Shown here one piece after another: positions 47,615 to 56,777 of a DNA stretch of 64,000 nucleotides. Both the position numbers and the translations under genes were made by a program. How positions within the stretch are numbered: the stretch's first letter is position 1; each line of letters opens with the position of its first letter. Source of the stretch: an uncultured bacterium (GTDB lineage: Bacteria; Pseudomonadota; Gammaproteobacteria; Burkholderiales; Burkholderiaceae_C); NCBI GenBank assembly GCA_903928495.1, contig CAIYQZ010000061.1, forward strand, positions 124,001-188,000, written 5' to 3'. The notes beneath the pieces were generated by a model. The model did not search any database. It was given only the letters and a program-made list of their open reading frames with translations, and was not told the origin of the DNA.

Positions 47615-49774
47615 ATGACCACAAACACCCGCATCGACTTCAACGACGAAGACTCCAAGACCAGCAACAACCCGGCATTTGAAACGGTACTGGACACCCG
47701 CCTGAGTCGCCGCAGCCTGTTCAAAGGTGCTGGCATGGCAGGCGCTGCAGCCGGCGCCACCGCACTGGGCGGCTGTGCCACCACCATGGGCGGCAGCACA
47801 ACCCAAACTCTGGGCTCTCTGGGCTTCAAGCCCGTGGCCAAGAGCCGGGCCGATGCAGTGGTGGTGCCCGAGGGCTACACCGCCCGCGTGATTTACGCAC
47901 TGGGTGATCCGCTCACCGCTGCAACGCCCGCGTTCAAAAACGACGGCACCGATGCCGACTTCGGCAACCGCGCGGGTGACCACCACGACGGCATTGAGTG
48001 GTTTGGTCTGGACGCCAGCGGCAAACCGTCCGACACGTTTGCCTCACGCGGCCTGCTGGCCATGAACCACGAAGCCACCACCGATGAAAAGCTGTCCTCT
48101 TTCTTCATCCACGCCAACGGCGGCACGTCCACCCTGCCCCGCCCCGCCGCCGAGATCGACAAAGAACTGATGATCCACGGCATTTCCGTCGCTGAAGTGC
48201 AGACCGACGGCAAACAGTGGGCATACAAACCCGCATCGGGTTTTAACCGCCGCGTCACCACCATGACAGAGGTGGCGGTGAGCGGCCCTGCCAAGGGCAG
48301 CGAACACCTGGCCACGGTCTACAGCCCCGATGGCACAAAGGCCCGTGGCACGCTCAACAACTGCGGCACCGGCCGCACGCCCTGGGGCACCTTTGTGTCA
48401 GGCGAAGAAAACTGGTTCGGTTATTTCTTCCGCGATGCCAAGGACGACGAGCGCCGCAAAAAGGACAAGCAGGTGCAAGCGCTCAATCGCTATGGCCGCA
48501 AAGCCGGTGCCCCCAGCCGCCACGGTTGGGAAAGCGGCGGCACGACCGACACCTATGCGCGCTGGAACAACGGCGCTCTGGCCACCAGCGCGAAAGAAGA
48601 CTTCCGCAACGAGATGAACACCTTCGGCTACATCGTCGAGCTGGACCCATACAACACCGGAGCCAAGCTGGTCAAACGCACGGCGCTGGGTCGTTTCGGC
48701 CATGAAAACGTGACCTTCGACCGCGTGGCCGCCGGCCAGCCAGTGGTGGCCTACATGGGCGACGACGCACGCGGCGAATACATCTACAAGTTTGTGTCCA
48801 CTGCCGTGTGGGACCCGAAAGACGCCCAGGGCAGCAACCGCCTGGCTGCGGGTGACAAGTACCTCGACAAAGGCACCCTGTTTGCCGCGCGCTTCAAGGA
48901 CGACGGCACTGGCGAGTGGATGGAGCTGTCGCTCAACAACCCCATCATTGCCAACAGCTCGTATTTCGAGTTCAAAACCGCTGCTGACGTGGCCGTGTTC
49001 ACCCGCTTGGCCGCCGATGCCGTGCAAGCCACCAAGATGGACCGCCCAGAGTGGGCCGGTGTGAACCCCAAGAATGGAGAGGTCTACATCACCCTCACCA
49101 ACAACAGCAACCGCACCTTGGCCACTGCCGACGCCGCCAACCCCCGTGTCTACACCGACATGAAGGCTGGCAAAGAGCAAAAAGGCAACGTCAACGGCCA
49201 CATCGTGCGCCTGGCGCACGGCAAGCCCACCGACACTGCGTTCAAGTGGGACATCTACCTGTTTGCATCGGAAGCCGGTGCCGACAAAGCCACGGTGAAC
49301 CTGTCCAACCTCACCGACGACAACGACCTGTCGTCGCCTGATGGCCTGGTGTTCAGCAACGCCACGGGCGTGTGCTGGATCCAGACCGACGACGGTGCCT
49401 ACACCGACACCACCAACTGCATGCTGCTGGCAGCCCTGCCAGGCCAGCGCGGCGACGGTGGTACCAAAACACTGAACCACGGCAACAAACAGGTCACCAC
49501 TCATGTGGGCAAGGCCCAGACCCCCGCCACACTCAAGCGCTTTCTGGTGGGGCCCAAAGGCGCAGAAATCACCGGTATCACCGAAACGCCTGATGGCCGC
49601 GCCATCTTCGTGAACGTGCAACACGCCGGTGAAAACACCCAGATGGCCAACGTGAACGACCCGAGCAAATACGAAAGCCAGTGGCCCGCCAACGCCGGCT
49701 ACGGCGCTGGCAAGCGCCCCCGCTCGGCCACCATCGTCATCACCAAGAACGACGGTGGTGTGATCGGTACCTGA
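47615..49774 (+). CDS. PhoX-type alkaline phosphatase (second copy)
   Basis: A 719-residue paralogue of the first copy, divergently transcribed. The Tat signal is LSRRSLFKGAGMAGAAAGATALGGC with a lipobox-like ALGGC. The same conserved blocks occur: GDHHDGIEWFGLD, LAMNHEATTDEK, LNNCGTGRTPWGTFVSGEENWFGYF, MDRPEWAGVNPKNGEVYITLTNNS and SPDGLVFSNATGVCWIQTDDGAY. It has an extra charged loop (RDAKDDERRKKDKQVQA) that the first lacks. Two different PhoX genes back to back suggest separate regulation or substrates. Confidence 0.92.
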   Translation: MTTNTRIDFNDEDSKTSNNPAFETVLDTRLSRRSLFKGAGMAGAAAGATALGGCATTMGGSTTQTLGSLGFKPVAKSRADAVVVPEGYTARVIYALGDPLTAATPAFKNDGTDADFGNRAGDHHDGIEWFGLDASGKPSDTFASRGLLAMNHEATTDEKLSSFFIHANGGTSTLPRPAAEIDKELMIHGISVAEVQTDGKQWAYKPASGFNRRVTTMTEVAVSGPAKGSEHLATVYSPDGTKARGTLNNCGTGRTPWGTFVSGEENWFGYFFRDAKDDERRKKDKQVQALNRYGRKAGAPSRHGWESGGTTDTYARWNNGALATSAKEDFRNEMNTFGYIVELDPYNTGAKLVKRTALGRFGHENVTFDRVAAGQPVVAYMGDDARGEYIYKFVSTAVWDPKDAQGSNRLAAGDKYLDKGTLFAARFKDDGTGEWMELSLNNPIIANSSYFEFKTAADVAVFTRLAADAVQATKMDRPEWAGVNPKNGEVYITLTNNSNRTLATADAANPRVYTDMKAGKEQKGNVNGHIVRLAHGKPTDTAFKWDIYLFASEAGADKATVNLSNLTDDNDLSSPDGLVFSNATGVCWIQTDDGAYTDTTNCMLLAALPGQRGDGGTKTLNHGNKQVTTHVGKAQTPATLKRFLVGPKGAEITGITETPDGRAIFVNVQHAGENTQMANVNDPSKYESQWPANAGYGAGKRPRSATIVITKNDGGVIGT

Positions 49775-49804
49775 CACACCCGCTGGCACTCAAACCATCT
49801 ACAG

Positions 49805-49831
49805 CAGGCCCCTCGGGGCCTGTTTGTTTTT
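49805..49831 (+). terminator. Terminator of the second phoX
   Basis: CAGGCCCC-TC-GGGGCCTG stem (8 bp) followed by TTTGTTTTT, 30 bp after the stop. About 130 bp of apparently empty sequence follow before the next gene. Confidence 0.85.
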
Positions 49832-49966
49832 GGGCCTGCCACCTGGCTTGCGCACCACTTTGGTTCACATCAGTGACACAAAACCGACATCAAAATACCC
49901 TGGGGTGTGCGATACCCTCGCTAACCCTGAGTCGCATTGTGCGATGCAACATAACGGAACATCCCC

Positions 49967-50278
49967 ATGCTTGCCATCAAAAAAGCCCGCAAACTGATCG
50001 AAGCCAACCCCACCGATATCGCCTCCAAAACATTGGCTGACTTGGTGCTGGCGCTGGAAAGCGAAACCCCCTTCTTGCTTGCCGACATTTACGAACTTGA
50101 CTACAAGCGCTTTGAAATTGCGCTGGAAATCCTCGCCGAATGGCGCATGGACCGCTACTACGCCAAGAAGCTGCGCTTGGTGGACGTGAGCACCATGGCC
50201 AAAAGCATTGCCACGGCAGACGCGCCTGTGCCAAGCCAAGCCGCGCCCGCACCTGTCGAAACCAAAAAAGACATTTAA
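49967..50278 (+). CDS. Uncharacterised 103-residue helical protein
   Basis: A short acidic/basic protein, mostly helical by pattern: MLAIKKARKLIEANPTDIASKTLADLVLALESETPFLLADIYELDYKRFEIALEILAEW, then a flexible Ala/Pro-rich end (ADAPVPSQAAPAPVETKKDI). I do not recognise the family or any motif. It has no signal or membrane segment, so is likely cytoplasmic. It has its own upstream region, and a repeat copy follows the stop; it need not belong to the phosphate genes around it. Confidence 0.75.
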   Translation: MLAIKKARKLIEANPTDIASKTLADLVLALESETPFLLADIYELDYKRFEIALEILAEWRMDRYYAKKLRLVDVSTMAKSIATADAPVPSQAAPAPVETKKDI

Positions 50279-50280
50279 TA

Positions 50281-50329
50281 GTGCCTCTGGCGCTTGCTGG
50301 TATTTGATTTATAGCTAGCAATTTTTATT
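50281..50329 (+). repeat. Dispersed intergenic repeat, copy F
   Basis: GTGCCTCTGGCGCTTGCTGG, TATTTGATTTATAGCTAGCAATTTTTATTC: same layout as the other copies with a degenerate middle. Confidence 0.5.
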
Positions 50330-50330
50330 C

Positions 50331-50354
50331 ATGCCGCTGTCACACCAGCGGCAT
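50331..50354 (+). promoter_or_regulatory. Perfect palindrome with PHO-like half-site before the phytase-like gene
   Basis: ATGCCGCTG-TCACAC-CAGCGGCAT, a perfect 9-bp inverted repeat, overlapping CTGTCACACCAGCGGCAT, about 12 of 18 matches to the PHO box. 40 bp before the start codon. It could be an operator or simply a hairpin. Confidence 0.3.
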
Positions 50355-50394
50355 AAGCTGGTTGGGTTGTTTCACTCTTCCAACCCACCAGCTC

Positions 50395-52647
50395 ATGTCT
50401 CACACACCCAAACTGCTCACCTTGGCCGCCGCACTTGTTGCGGCTTTTTCTTGGGGCACTGCTGCCTTGGCGCAGCAAGCCACGGTTGCCGCCCAGGCCT
50501 CATCCAAGGGCAGCTTTGCCATGGTGGCCCACCTGGCGGTGGACGGTGTGGCTGAAATTGTGGCCGCCACGCCCAACGGCCAAACCCTGTTCTACACCAG
50601 CGCCGATGCCGGCGTGCTGGGCGTGGTGGACATCACCAACCCCTCACGCCCCCTGTTGCTGCCCCGCGTGGATGTGCGCATCAATGGCGTGGGTGAGCCC
50701 ACCTCTGTGGCCATCAGCCCCGATGGCCGCTACGCCGTGGTGGCCTTGCGCATGGACGACGATGTGCACCATGCCCGCCGGGGCTTTGTGCGTGTGTTTG
50801 ACATCAGCAACCCACGCAACGCCAAGCCGGTGAAAGACATCACCGTGGGCATTGGCCCCGACTCGCTGGCCCTGCACGGCAGCGGCAAAACGCTGCGCGC
50901 CGTGGTGGCCATTGAAGACGAATAAACCATTGCCGAGGGCAAAGACAAGGGGGATGCCACCCTGGGCGGCAAGCGCCCAGGCCGCATCGACGTGGTGGGG
51001 CTGCAAAGCCTGTACGGCGGCACCGACAGCGGGCTGCAAACCATCGAGTTGGTGGCTGCGCTCAAGGCCCTACCCGACGCTGTGTACCCCGAAGACCCCC
51101 AGCCGGAGTTTGTGTCCATCAACCAAAAGGCCCACATGGCAGTGGCGAGCCTGCAGGAGAACAACGCAGTGGCCCTGGTGGACCTGCGCCACCCCCAAAA
51201 GGCCAAACTGATGAAGGTGTTTTCCGCCGGCACCGTGGAGCGCAAAGGCACTGTTGACCTGAAAAAGGACAACGAAATTGCGCTGGCCGAAAGCATGACC
51301 GCCCGCCGTGAAGCCGACGCCGTGGCCTGGGTCGCCCCCGGCGTGTTTGCCACTGCCAATGAAGGCGACGGCAAAAAAGACAAGGCGGGTGTGCTGCCCG
51401 GTGGTCGTGGCTTCACAATGTTCAACACCCAGGGCAAGGTCGTATTTGAAGCTGGTGCGACCACCGAACTGAATGCCGTGTGCCACGGCCACTACCCCGA
51501 TGCCCGTTCGGCCGCAAAAGGCGTGGAAATCGAGTCTGTGGCCAGCGGCAACTTCGGCGGCATGCCCTACTTGCTGGTGGGCTCGGAGCGTGGCTCGTAT
51601 GTGGACGTGTACCGAATCACCAACCCATCGCAACCCGAGTGGGTTCAACTGCTGCCCAGCGGCATGTCCCCCGAGGGGCTGACCACCGTCACACGCCGTG
51701 CCGATGGCCAGCAACTGATGGTCACCGCCAACGAACGCGACGACTCGCTCAACATCTACCGCTTCCACCCCCAGGGCGCGCCCGCCAACACGCAGGAGCC
51801 ACAACTGGTGGCCATAGAGGGCATCGCCTGGGGCGCACTGTCTGGCCTGGACACCGATGGCACACACCTGTACGCCGTGCCCGACAACGCGTTTGGCCAG
51901 TCGCGCATCTGGCGCATCAACCCAACAGAGCTGGCGTCTGGCCGCATGGTGATTGACCAGGTGACGATGCTGACCGAAGCCAACGGTCAGCCGCTGAAGG
52001 TCGACCCCGAAGGCATTGCCAAAGTGGCCGACGGCTTCTGGGTGGCCAGCGAAGGCAAAACCGTTGCCGACAACGAGCTGATCAAGGTCAATGCCGCAGG
52101 TGTGGTGCAACAGCGCGTGAAGCTGCCCGCAGCCATTCAGGCCCGGTTTGCCAACCCCAAAACAGGTACTGGCTTTGAGGGCGTGGCTGCCAGCGCCGAC
52201 GGCCAAACGCTTTACATGGCGATCCAACGCGGCTTTGACCTGGCCAAGCCCCAGGCGGCCATCGTGAAATGGCACATGCCCAGCAACACCTGGACCACAG
52301 CGCTCTACCCGCTGGAGCAACACAGCAAAGACGCCAAACAGTTCTGGATGGGTCTGTCCGAAATCACTCTGCTGCCCGACGGCCGCCTGCTGCTGCTGGA
52401 GCGCGATAAAGGCGGCGGTGAGGGCAAGGCCATCAGCGCCGAGGTCAAACGCGTTTACAGCGTGAAAGCCGCTGACGTGACCGAAGGCGCTGTGCTGACC
52501 AAAACCCTGGTCAAAGACATGCGCCGCGACCACAACTACCTGCAGGAAAAGGCCGAGGGCATGGTGGTCTTCAAGGGTGACCTCTGGGTGGTCAATGACA
52601 ACGACGGCGCCGGTTGGACGCGGATGCTGAACACCGGAAGGCCCTGA
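50395..52647 (+). pseudogene. Phytase-like esterase (secreted), interrupted by one in-frame TAA
   Basis: A 750-residue frame (50395-52647) of the esterase-like-activity-of-phytase family, with signal peptide LLTLAAALVAAFSWGTAALAQ and beta-propeller-like repeats. The only lesion is TAA at 50923-50925, codon 177, in ...AIEDE*TIAEGKDKG...; the frame continues unchanged to the end, so a single base change (for example CAA to TAA) would restore it. The second half alone carries the propeller core (VPDNAFGQSRIWRINPTEL, GFWVASEGKTVADNELIKVNAAG). It is a recent nonsense mutation, a read-through case or a sequence error. Substrates are probably organic phosphate esters. Confidence 0.8.
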
Positions 52648-52807
52648 TTCGTTGCAAACCAGCAACAGATCACGGGTTCGGCCTCTTGTGTCACAGAGCT
52701 TTCTTGCCCGCTCGTTGGAATACACCTACCTGATTGCACACGGCAACGGGACCAGGGGCTGCAGCCTGCGGGCGGGCCCCACCGACCAACACTTTGGAGA
52801 ATTTCAC

Positions 52808-53788
52808 ATGAAAAAGAGCCTGATCGCTCTGGCCGTTCTGGCCTCCACCGGTGCCGCGATGGCCCAGTCTTCCGTCACCCTGTATGGCCGCGTAGACCTG
52901 TCTTTGGGCAGCCTCAAAGAGCTGAACAAGAGCAGCGTTTCACGCCTGAACGATGGCGGCAACCAGGGTCTGACCACTTCGCGCTGGGGCATGCGTGGCA
53001 GCGAAGACCTGGGCGGTGGAATGAAAGCCAGCTTCCAACTCGAGAACCGCTTCGATGCCGACAATGGCGTGTCTCAGTCGCCCACTTTCAAAGGTGCATC
53101 GTGGGTGGGGTTGTCAGGTGGCTTTGGTGAAGTGAAACTGGGCCGCAGCACCACCGTGTACGACGACATTCGCGCCTTGTCCTACAGCAGCAACGTGTTT
53201 GACTCCGCCTTCACCCCCGCCGCCAACGGCGTGTTTGGCTCCGGTGGCGACTACAGCAGCCGCTTTGACAACAAGGTCACTTACCTGACCCCCGCCATGG
53301 GTGGCTTCTACGCGGGTGTGGACTACGCGTTTGACGAAGACGCCACCAAGAACGTTGACAAAATGGCACTGAAGGCTGGCTTCAAGTCAGGTCCCATGGA
53401 CATCGGCTTCGGCTACCAGGACGAGAAGGGTACGGCTAAGTACACAGCCTTCTCTGGTTCCTACAACTTGGGCATGGCCTCCATCTCCGGTGGTTACAAC
53501 AAGCGCGACGGAGCCACGGCCGCCACTGGCGATGACAACGAATTTACCGTGGGTGTCAATGTGCCCATGGGCGCCATCGCCCTGTCCGCTGGCTACGCCA
53601 ACAGCAAGACCAAGGTCAACGGAGCTACCAGCGCCAAGGCCAGCGGCTTCGCCTTTGGCGGGACTTACAGCTTGTCCAAGCGCACCCGCCTGTATGCAGG
53701 CTACCGCGCTCACACCATCAAGAACGGTGCTGGCGTGAAGACCGCCGACACCAAGCTGTACGCAGTGGGCGTGCGCCACGACTTCTGA
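52808..53788 (+). CDS. Gram-negative porin (Omp32/Comamonas type)
   Basis: A 326-residue outer-membrane beta-barrel of 16 strands. Signal MKKSLIALAVLASTGAAMAQ is followed by SSVTLYGRVDLSLGSL, the usual first strand. The end LYAVGVRHDF with C-terminal Phe is the BAM recognition signal. FGEVKLGRSTTVYDDIRALSYSSNVFDSAF forms the region of loop 3. Close to Omp32-like anion-selective porins; the AGGAGA-like GGAGA site lies 8 bases before the ATG. It follows the phytase-like gene; whether it takes up phosphate cannot be told. Confidence 0.93.
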   Translation: MKKSLIALAVLASTGAAMAQSSVTLYGRVDLSLGSLKELNKSSVSRLNDGGNQGLTTSRWGMRGSEDLGGGMKASFQLENRFDADNGVSQSPTFKGASWVGLSGGFGEVKLGRSTTVYDDIRALSYSSNVFDSAFTPAANGVFGSGGDYSSRFDNKVTYLTPAMGGFYAGVDYAFDEDATKNVDKMALKAGFKSGPMDIGFGYQDEKGTAKYTAFSGSYNLGMASISGGYNKRDGATAATGDDNEFTVGVNVPMGAIALSAGYANSKTKVNGATSAKASGFAFGGTYSLSKRTRLYAGYRAHTIKNGAGVKTADTKLYAVGVRHDF

Positions 53789-53896
53789 TGTCGTGACCCG
53801 TGTGCGCTGCCCTGGCTGCGCACACACCCTGTTTCCTCGTTTTTCCAAGGTTGCGCGGAGCAAGCAATTGCAATCAGAGACCGCGTGATTTTTCAA

Positions 53897-53928
53897 CCGT
53901 GATGGCCACAAGCCATCACGGTTTTTTT
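53897..53928 (+). terminator. Terminator of the porin gene
   Basis: CCGTGATGGC-CACAA-GCCATCACGG, a perfect 10-bp stem followed by seven Ts, 108 bp after the porin stop. Confidence 0.93.
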
Positions 53929-53955
53929 ATGAATGAATGCGGCTCAGGCCGAAGC

Positions 53956-56586
53956 TCAATCGTCCACCGGCGTGAGCTTGGCCACAGACAGCGCCAGCCA
54001 CTTCACACCGTGGCGGGGAAAATTGATTTGGGCGCGGGCATCGGCCCCCGCCCCCTCCACCGTCAGCACCTTGCCTTCGCCAAACTTGGCATGGAACACC
54101 TTTTTGCCAGCGGCAATGTCGGTGCCCCGGCCCGACTTGGGCTCCAGTGCCGGGCCAGCGTCAAACACGGGGCTTCCAGCTGCAGGTTTATAGCCGAAAG
54201 TGCCTCCATCGCTTGATGCATATGGCTTTGCAGCTACACCGAAATTCCCTCCCCAGGTGCGCGCTGTGCCGCCAAACCCCGCACCCGCCATGCCGCCAAA
54301 CCCGCCTCCGGCTTTGGGCGTGAGCCAGCGCAAGCACGCTTCGGGCAGCTCGTCAAAAAACCGGCTGCGGGCGTTGTAGCGCGTCTGGCCGTGCAGCATG
54401 CGTGTTTGTGAATGGCTGAGGTAGAGCCGCTTGCGCGCACGGGTGATGGCCACGTACATCAGGCGGCGCTCTTCTTCCAGCCCGGCCCGGTCGGAGGCCG
54501 AGTTTTCGTGGGGAAACAAACCTTCTTCCAGCCCGGTGATGAACACGCAGTCGAACTCGAGGCCCTTGGCGGCGTGCACGGTCATCAGTTGCACCGCGTC
54601 TTGCCCAGCCTGCGCCTGGTTGTCGCCTGCCTCCAGCGCGGCATGGGTGAGGAACGCGGCCAGGGGCGAGAGGGTTTCACCCGTGTCCTCAGGCAACAAA
54701 GCGAGCAGTTCCACCCTTTGGCCGGTGTCCACCGGGTCGGCCCAGATCGGGCTTGGCGGGGGTGCGTCAAAGTCAAAACCCGCTTGGTCGCCATCGATTT
54801 CTGCGCCCCGCGCCTGCTCGTTGGCCTCGGCCAGCGCGTCGTCCAGTGTTTGCTCCAGCGAGAGCCGGGTGCGGACAACGGCCGGCGCTTCTGGCAACAG
54901 GCCCTGGCTGGCGGGCGACTGGCTCAGGGCGGCAGGGCTGGCCATGGCATCTGGCGGCAGGGCCACCGCGTCGCGGCCAAAGCCTTCGTTCATCACAAAA
55001 CTCTCGGCGGCATTGACCAGTTCTTCCAGGTTTTCCACACGGTCGGCGCCGTCTTTGTCGGCCTTGAAGTGGGCCAGCAGGCCACTGTGTTCCAGCACGG
55101 ACTGGATGATGTCGCGCAGCGTCTGGCCTTCGGTGTGTTCGCGCATCACCTCCAGCTTGGCCAGAAAGGCACTCAGCCCCGCCCCGGCGCGGCCGCCCAC
55201 GGCACTGACCGCATCGGCCAGGGCGCAGCCGCTGCTGCGGGCCACATCTTGCAACTGTTCGATGCTGCGCGCGCCGATGCCCCTAGGCGGAAAGTTGACC
55301 ACGCGCAAAAAGCTGGTGTCGTCGCGCGGGTTCTCCAGCAGGCGCAGGTAGGCCAGCGCGTGTTTGATTTCGGCGCGCTCGAAAAACCGCAGGCCGCCGT
55401 ACACCTTGTAGGCCACCCCAGCGTTGAACAGCGAGGTTTCCAGCACTCGGCTCTGGGCGTTGCTGCGGTACAGCAGGGCAATTTCGTGGCGGGCCACCGG
55501 CGGCTCGTCGCCCATGCCCCGCACCAGCTGACGCACCTCGTCCACCACCCAGCGGGCTTCGTCAAAGTCGGTCGGGCTTTCAAACACCCGCACCGGCTCG
55601 CCAGCGCCCTGGTCGGTGCGCAGGTTTTTGCCCAGGCGCTGGCTGTTGTGGCCGATCAGGTGGTTGGCCGAGTCGAGGATGTTGCTGTGGCTGCGGTAGT
55701 TTTGTTCCAGTTTGATTTGTGCGCCCACATTGAACTCGCGCACAAAGTCGGCCATGTTGCCCACGCGGGCGCCACGGAAGGCGTAAATGCTCTGGTCGTC
55801 ATCGCCCACGGCCAGCACGGCAGTCTCAGGCCCCACCAGTTGTTTCAGCCAGGCGTATTGCAGCTTGTTGGTGTCCTGGAACTCGTCCACCAAAATGTGG
55901 CGAAAGCGCCGCTGGTAATGCTCGCGTATCTCGGCGTGGTCGCGCAGCAGTTCGTAGCTGCGCAGGAGCAGCTCGGCAAAGTCCACCACGCCTTCGCGCT
56001 GGCACTGGTCTTCGTACAGTTGGTACAGCTCCACCTTTTTGCGGGTGTCGTCGTCGCGCACAGGCACGTCTGGCGGGCGCATGCCCTCCTCTTTGCAACT
56101 GGCAAAAAACCAGGTCAGCTGCTTGGCCGGAAAACGCTCGTCGTCCACCGCAAACTGTTTGCACAGGCGCTTGACGGCCGAGAGCTGGTCTTGCGTGTCC
56201 AGAATTTGAAACGCCTGCGGCAGGTTGGCCGCTTTCCAGTGGGCGCGCAGCAGCCGGTTGCACAGGCCGTGGAAGGTGCCCACCCACATGCCCCGCACGT
56301 TCACAGGCAACATGGCCTGCAGGCGCACCAGCATTTCTTTGGCGGCTTTGTTGGTGAACGTCACCGCCATCAACCCGCCGGGGCCTACCTGGCCGGTTTG
56401 CATGAGCCAAGCCATGCGCGTGGTCAGCACCCGCGTTTTGCCCGAGCCCGCCCCTGCCAGCACCAGCGAGTGGCCACGGCCCAGCGTGACGGCAGCCAGT
56501 TGTTCGGGGTTCAGCCCTTGAAGCAGACCGCTGGGCTCCTGAAATCCGGGTCGGGCAAATGACGGGGCGTGGGTATCAAAACTCAT
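53956..56586 (-). CDS. UvrD/Rep-family DNA helicase
   Basis: An 876-residue SF1A helicase acting in repair and replication restart. Walker A is LVLAGAGSGKTRVLTTR, motif II VDEFQDTN, motif III AVGDDDQSIYAFRGA, motif V TVHAAKGLEFDCVFITGLEEGLFP and motif VI EERRLMYVAITRARKRLYLS. It contains an extra acidic/proline-rich insert of about 100 residues after motif IV (near 545-660, VALPPDAMASPAALSQ..FDFDAPPPSP) and a Gly-rich linker before a short C-terminal domain (FHAKFGEGKVLTVEG) like that of UvrD/PcrA. Start ATG at 56586. Sequence alone does not decide between UvrD and Rep, though the C-terminal domain favours UvrD. Confidence 0.93.
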   Translation of the reverse strand: MSFDTHAPSFARPGFQEPSGLLQGLNPEQLAAVTLGRGHSLVLAGAGSGKTRVLTTRMAWLMQTGQVGPGGLMAVTFTNKAAKEMLVRLQAMLPVNVRGMWVGTFHGLCNRLLRAHWKAANLPQAFQILDTQDQLSAVKRLCKQFAVDDERFPAKQLTWFFASCKEEGMRPPDVPVRDDDTRKKVELYQLYEDQCQREGVVDFAELLLRSYELLRDHAEIREHYQRRFRHILVDEFQDTNKLQYAWLKQLVGPETAVLAVGDDDQSIYAFRGARVGNMADFVREFNVGAQIKLEQNYRSHSNILDSANHLIGHNSQRLGKNLRTDQGAGEPVRVFESPTDFDEARWVVDEVRQLVRGMGDEPPVARHEIALLYRSNAQSRVLETSLFNAGVAYKVYGGLRFFERAEIKHALAYLRLLENPRDDTSFLRVVNFPPRGIGARSIEQLQDVARSSGCALADAVSAVGGRAGAGLSAFLAKLEVMREHTEGQTLRDIIQSVLEHSGLLAHFKADKDGADRVENLEELVNAAESFVMNEGFGRDAVALPPDAMASPAALSQSPASQGLLPEAPAVVRTRLSLEQTLDDALAEANEQARGAEIDGDQAGFDFDAPPPSPIWADPVDTGQRVELLALLPEDTGETLSPLAAFLTHAALEAGDNQAQAGQDAVQLMTVHAAKGLEFDCVFITGLEEGLFPHENSASDRAGLEEERRLMYVAITRARKRLYLSHSQTRMLHGQTRYNARSRFFDELPEACLRWLTPKAGGGFGGMAGAGFGGTARTWGGNFGVAAKPYASSDGGTFGYKPAAGSPVFDAGPALEPKSGRGTDIAAGKKVFHAKFGEGKVLTVEGAGADARAQINFPRHGVKWLALSVAKLTPVDD

Positions 56587-56641
56587 GCACCGATTGTAGG
56601 AACCGAGTTCGGCGGTTTGCCGCCAGAGACCCCAAAGCGTG

Positions 56642-56687
56642 TATACAATCGCGCACCGGGCCCAAGATTCTTGCGCCCGGTTTTTTT
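56642..56687 (+). promoter_or_regulatory. Promoter-proximal terminator (leader attenuator) before guaC
   Basis: TATACAAT (56642-56649) is a good -10; only six bases later starts ACCGGGC-C-CAAG-ATT-CTTG-C-GCCCGGT, a stem with one mismatch, then T6. Transcription from this promoter should stop after about 35 nt unless antiterminated. Downstream, CTCCATTTTTGGAG (near 56755-56768) can hide the guaC ribosome binding site. Confidence 0.6.
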
Positions 56688-56777
56688 ATGCCGGGTTCAA
56701 GCCAAGCGCTCATCCTTCTTTTGTAGCTGTCAGGGCACAACAGACGTGCGCTGACTCCATTTTTGGAGCTTGGAACC

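Noticed and set aside
49864-49890. Possible PHO box before the 103-residue ORF
   Set aside because: TGTC halves 11 nt apart occur, but only on the minus strand, where no gene starts nearby; matches are about 10 of 18.
52648-52807. Possible tRNA before the porin gene
   Set aside because: A GGTTCG-like patch is present but no acceptor stem or anticodon arm pairs with it.
54412-56562. Long open frame antisense to the UvrD/Rep gene
   Set aside because: Shadow of the helicase; also seen opposite parE, phoX and the DEAD-box gene.
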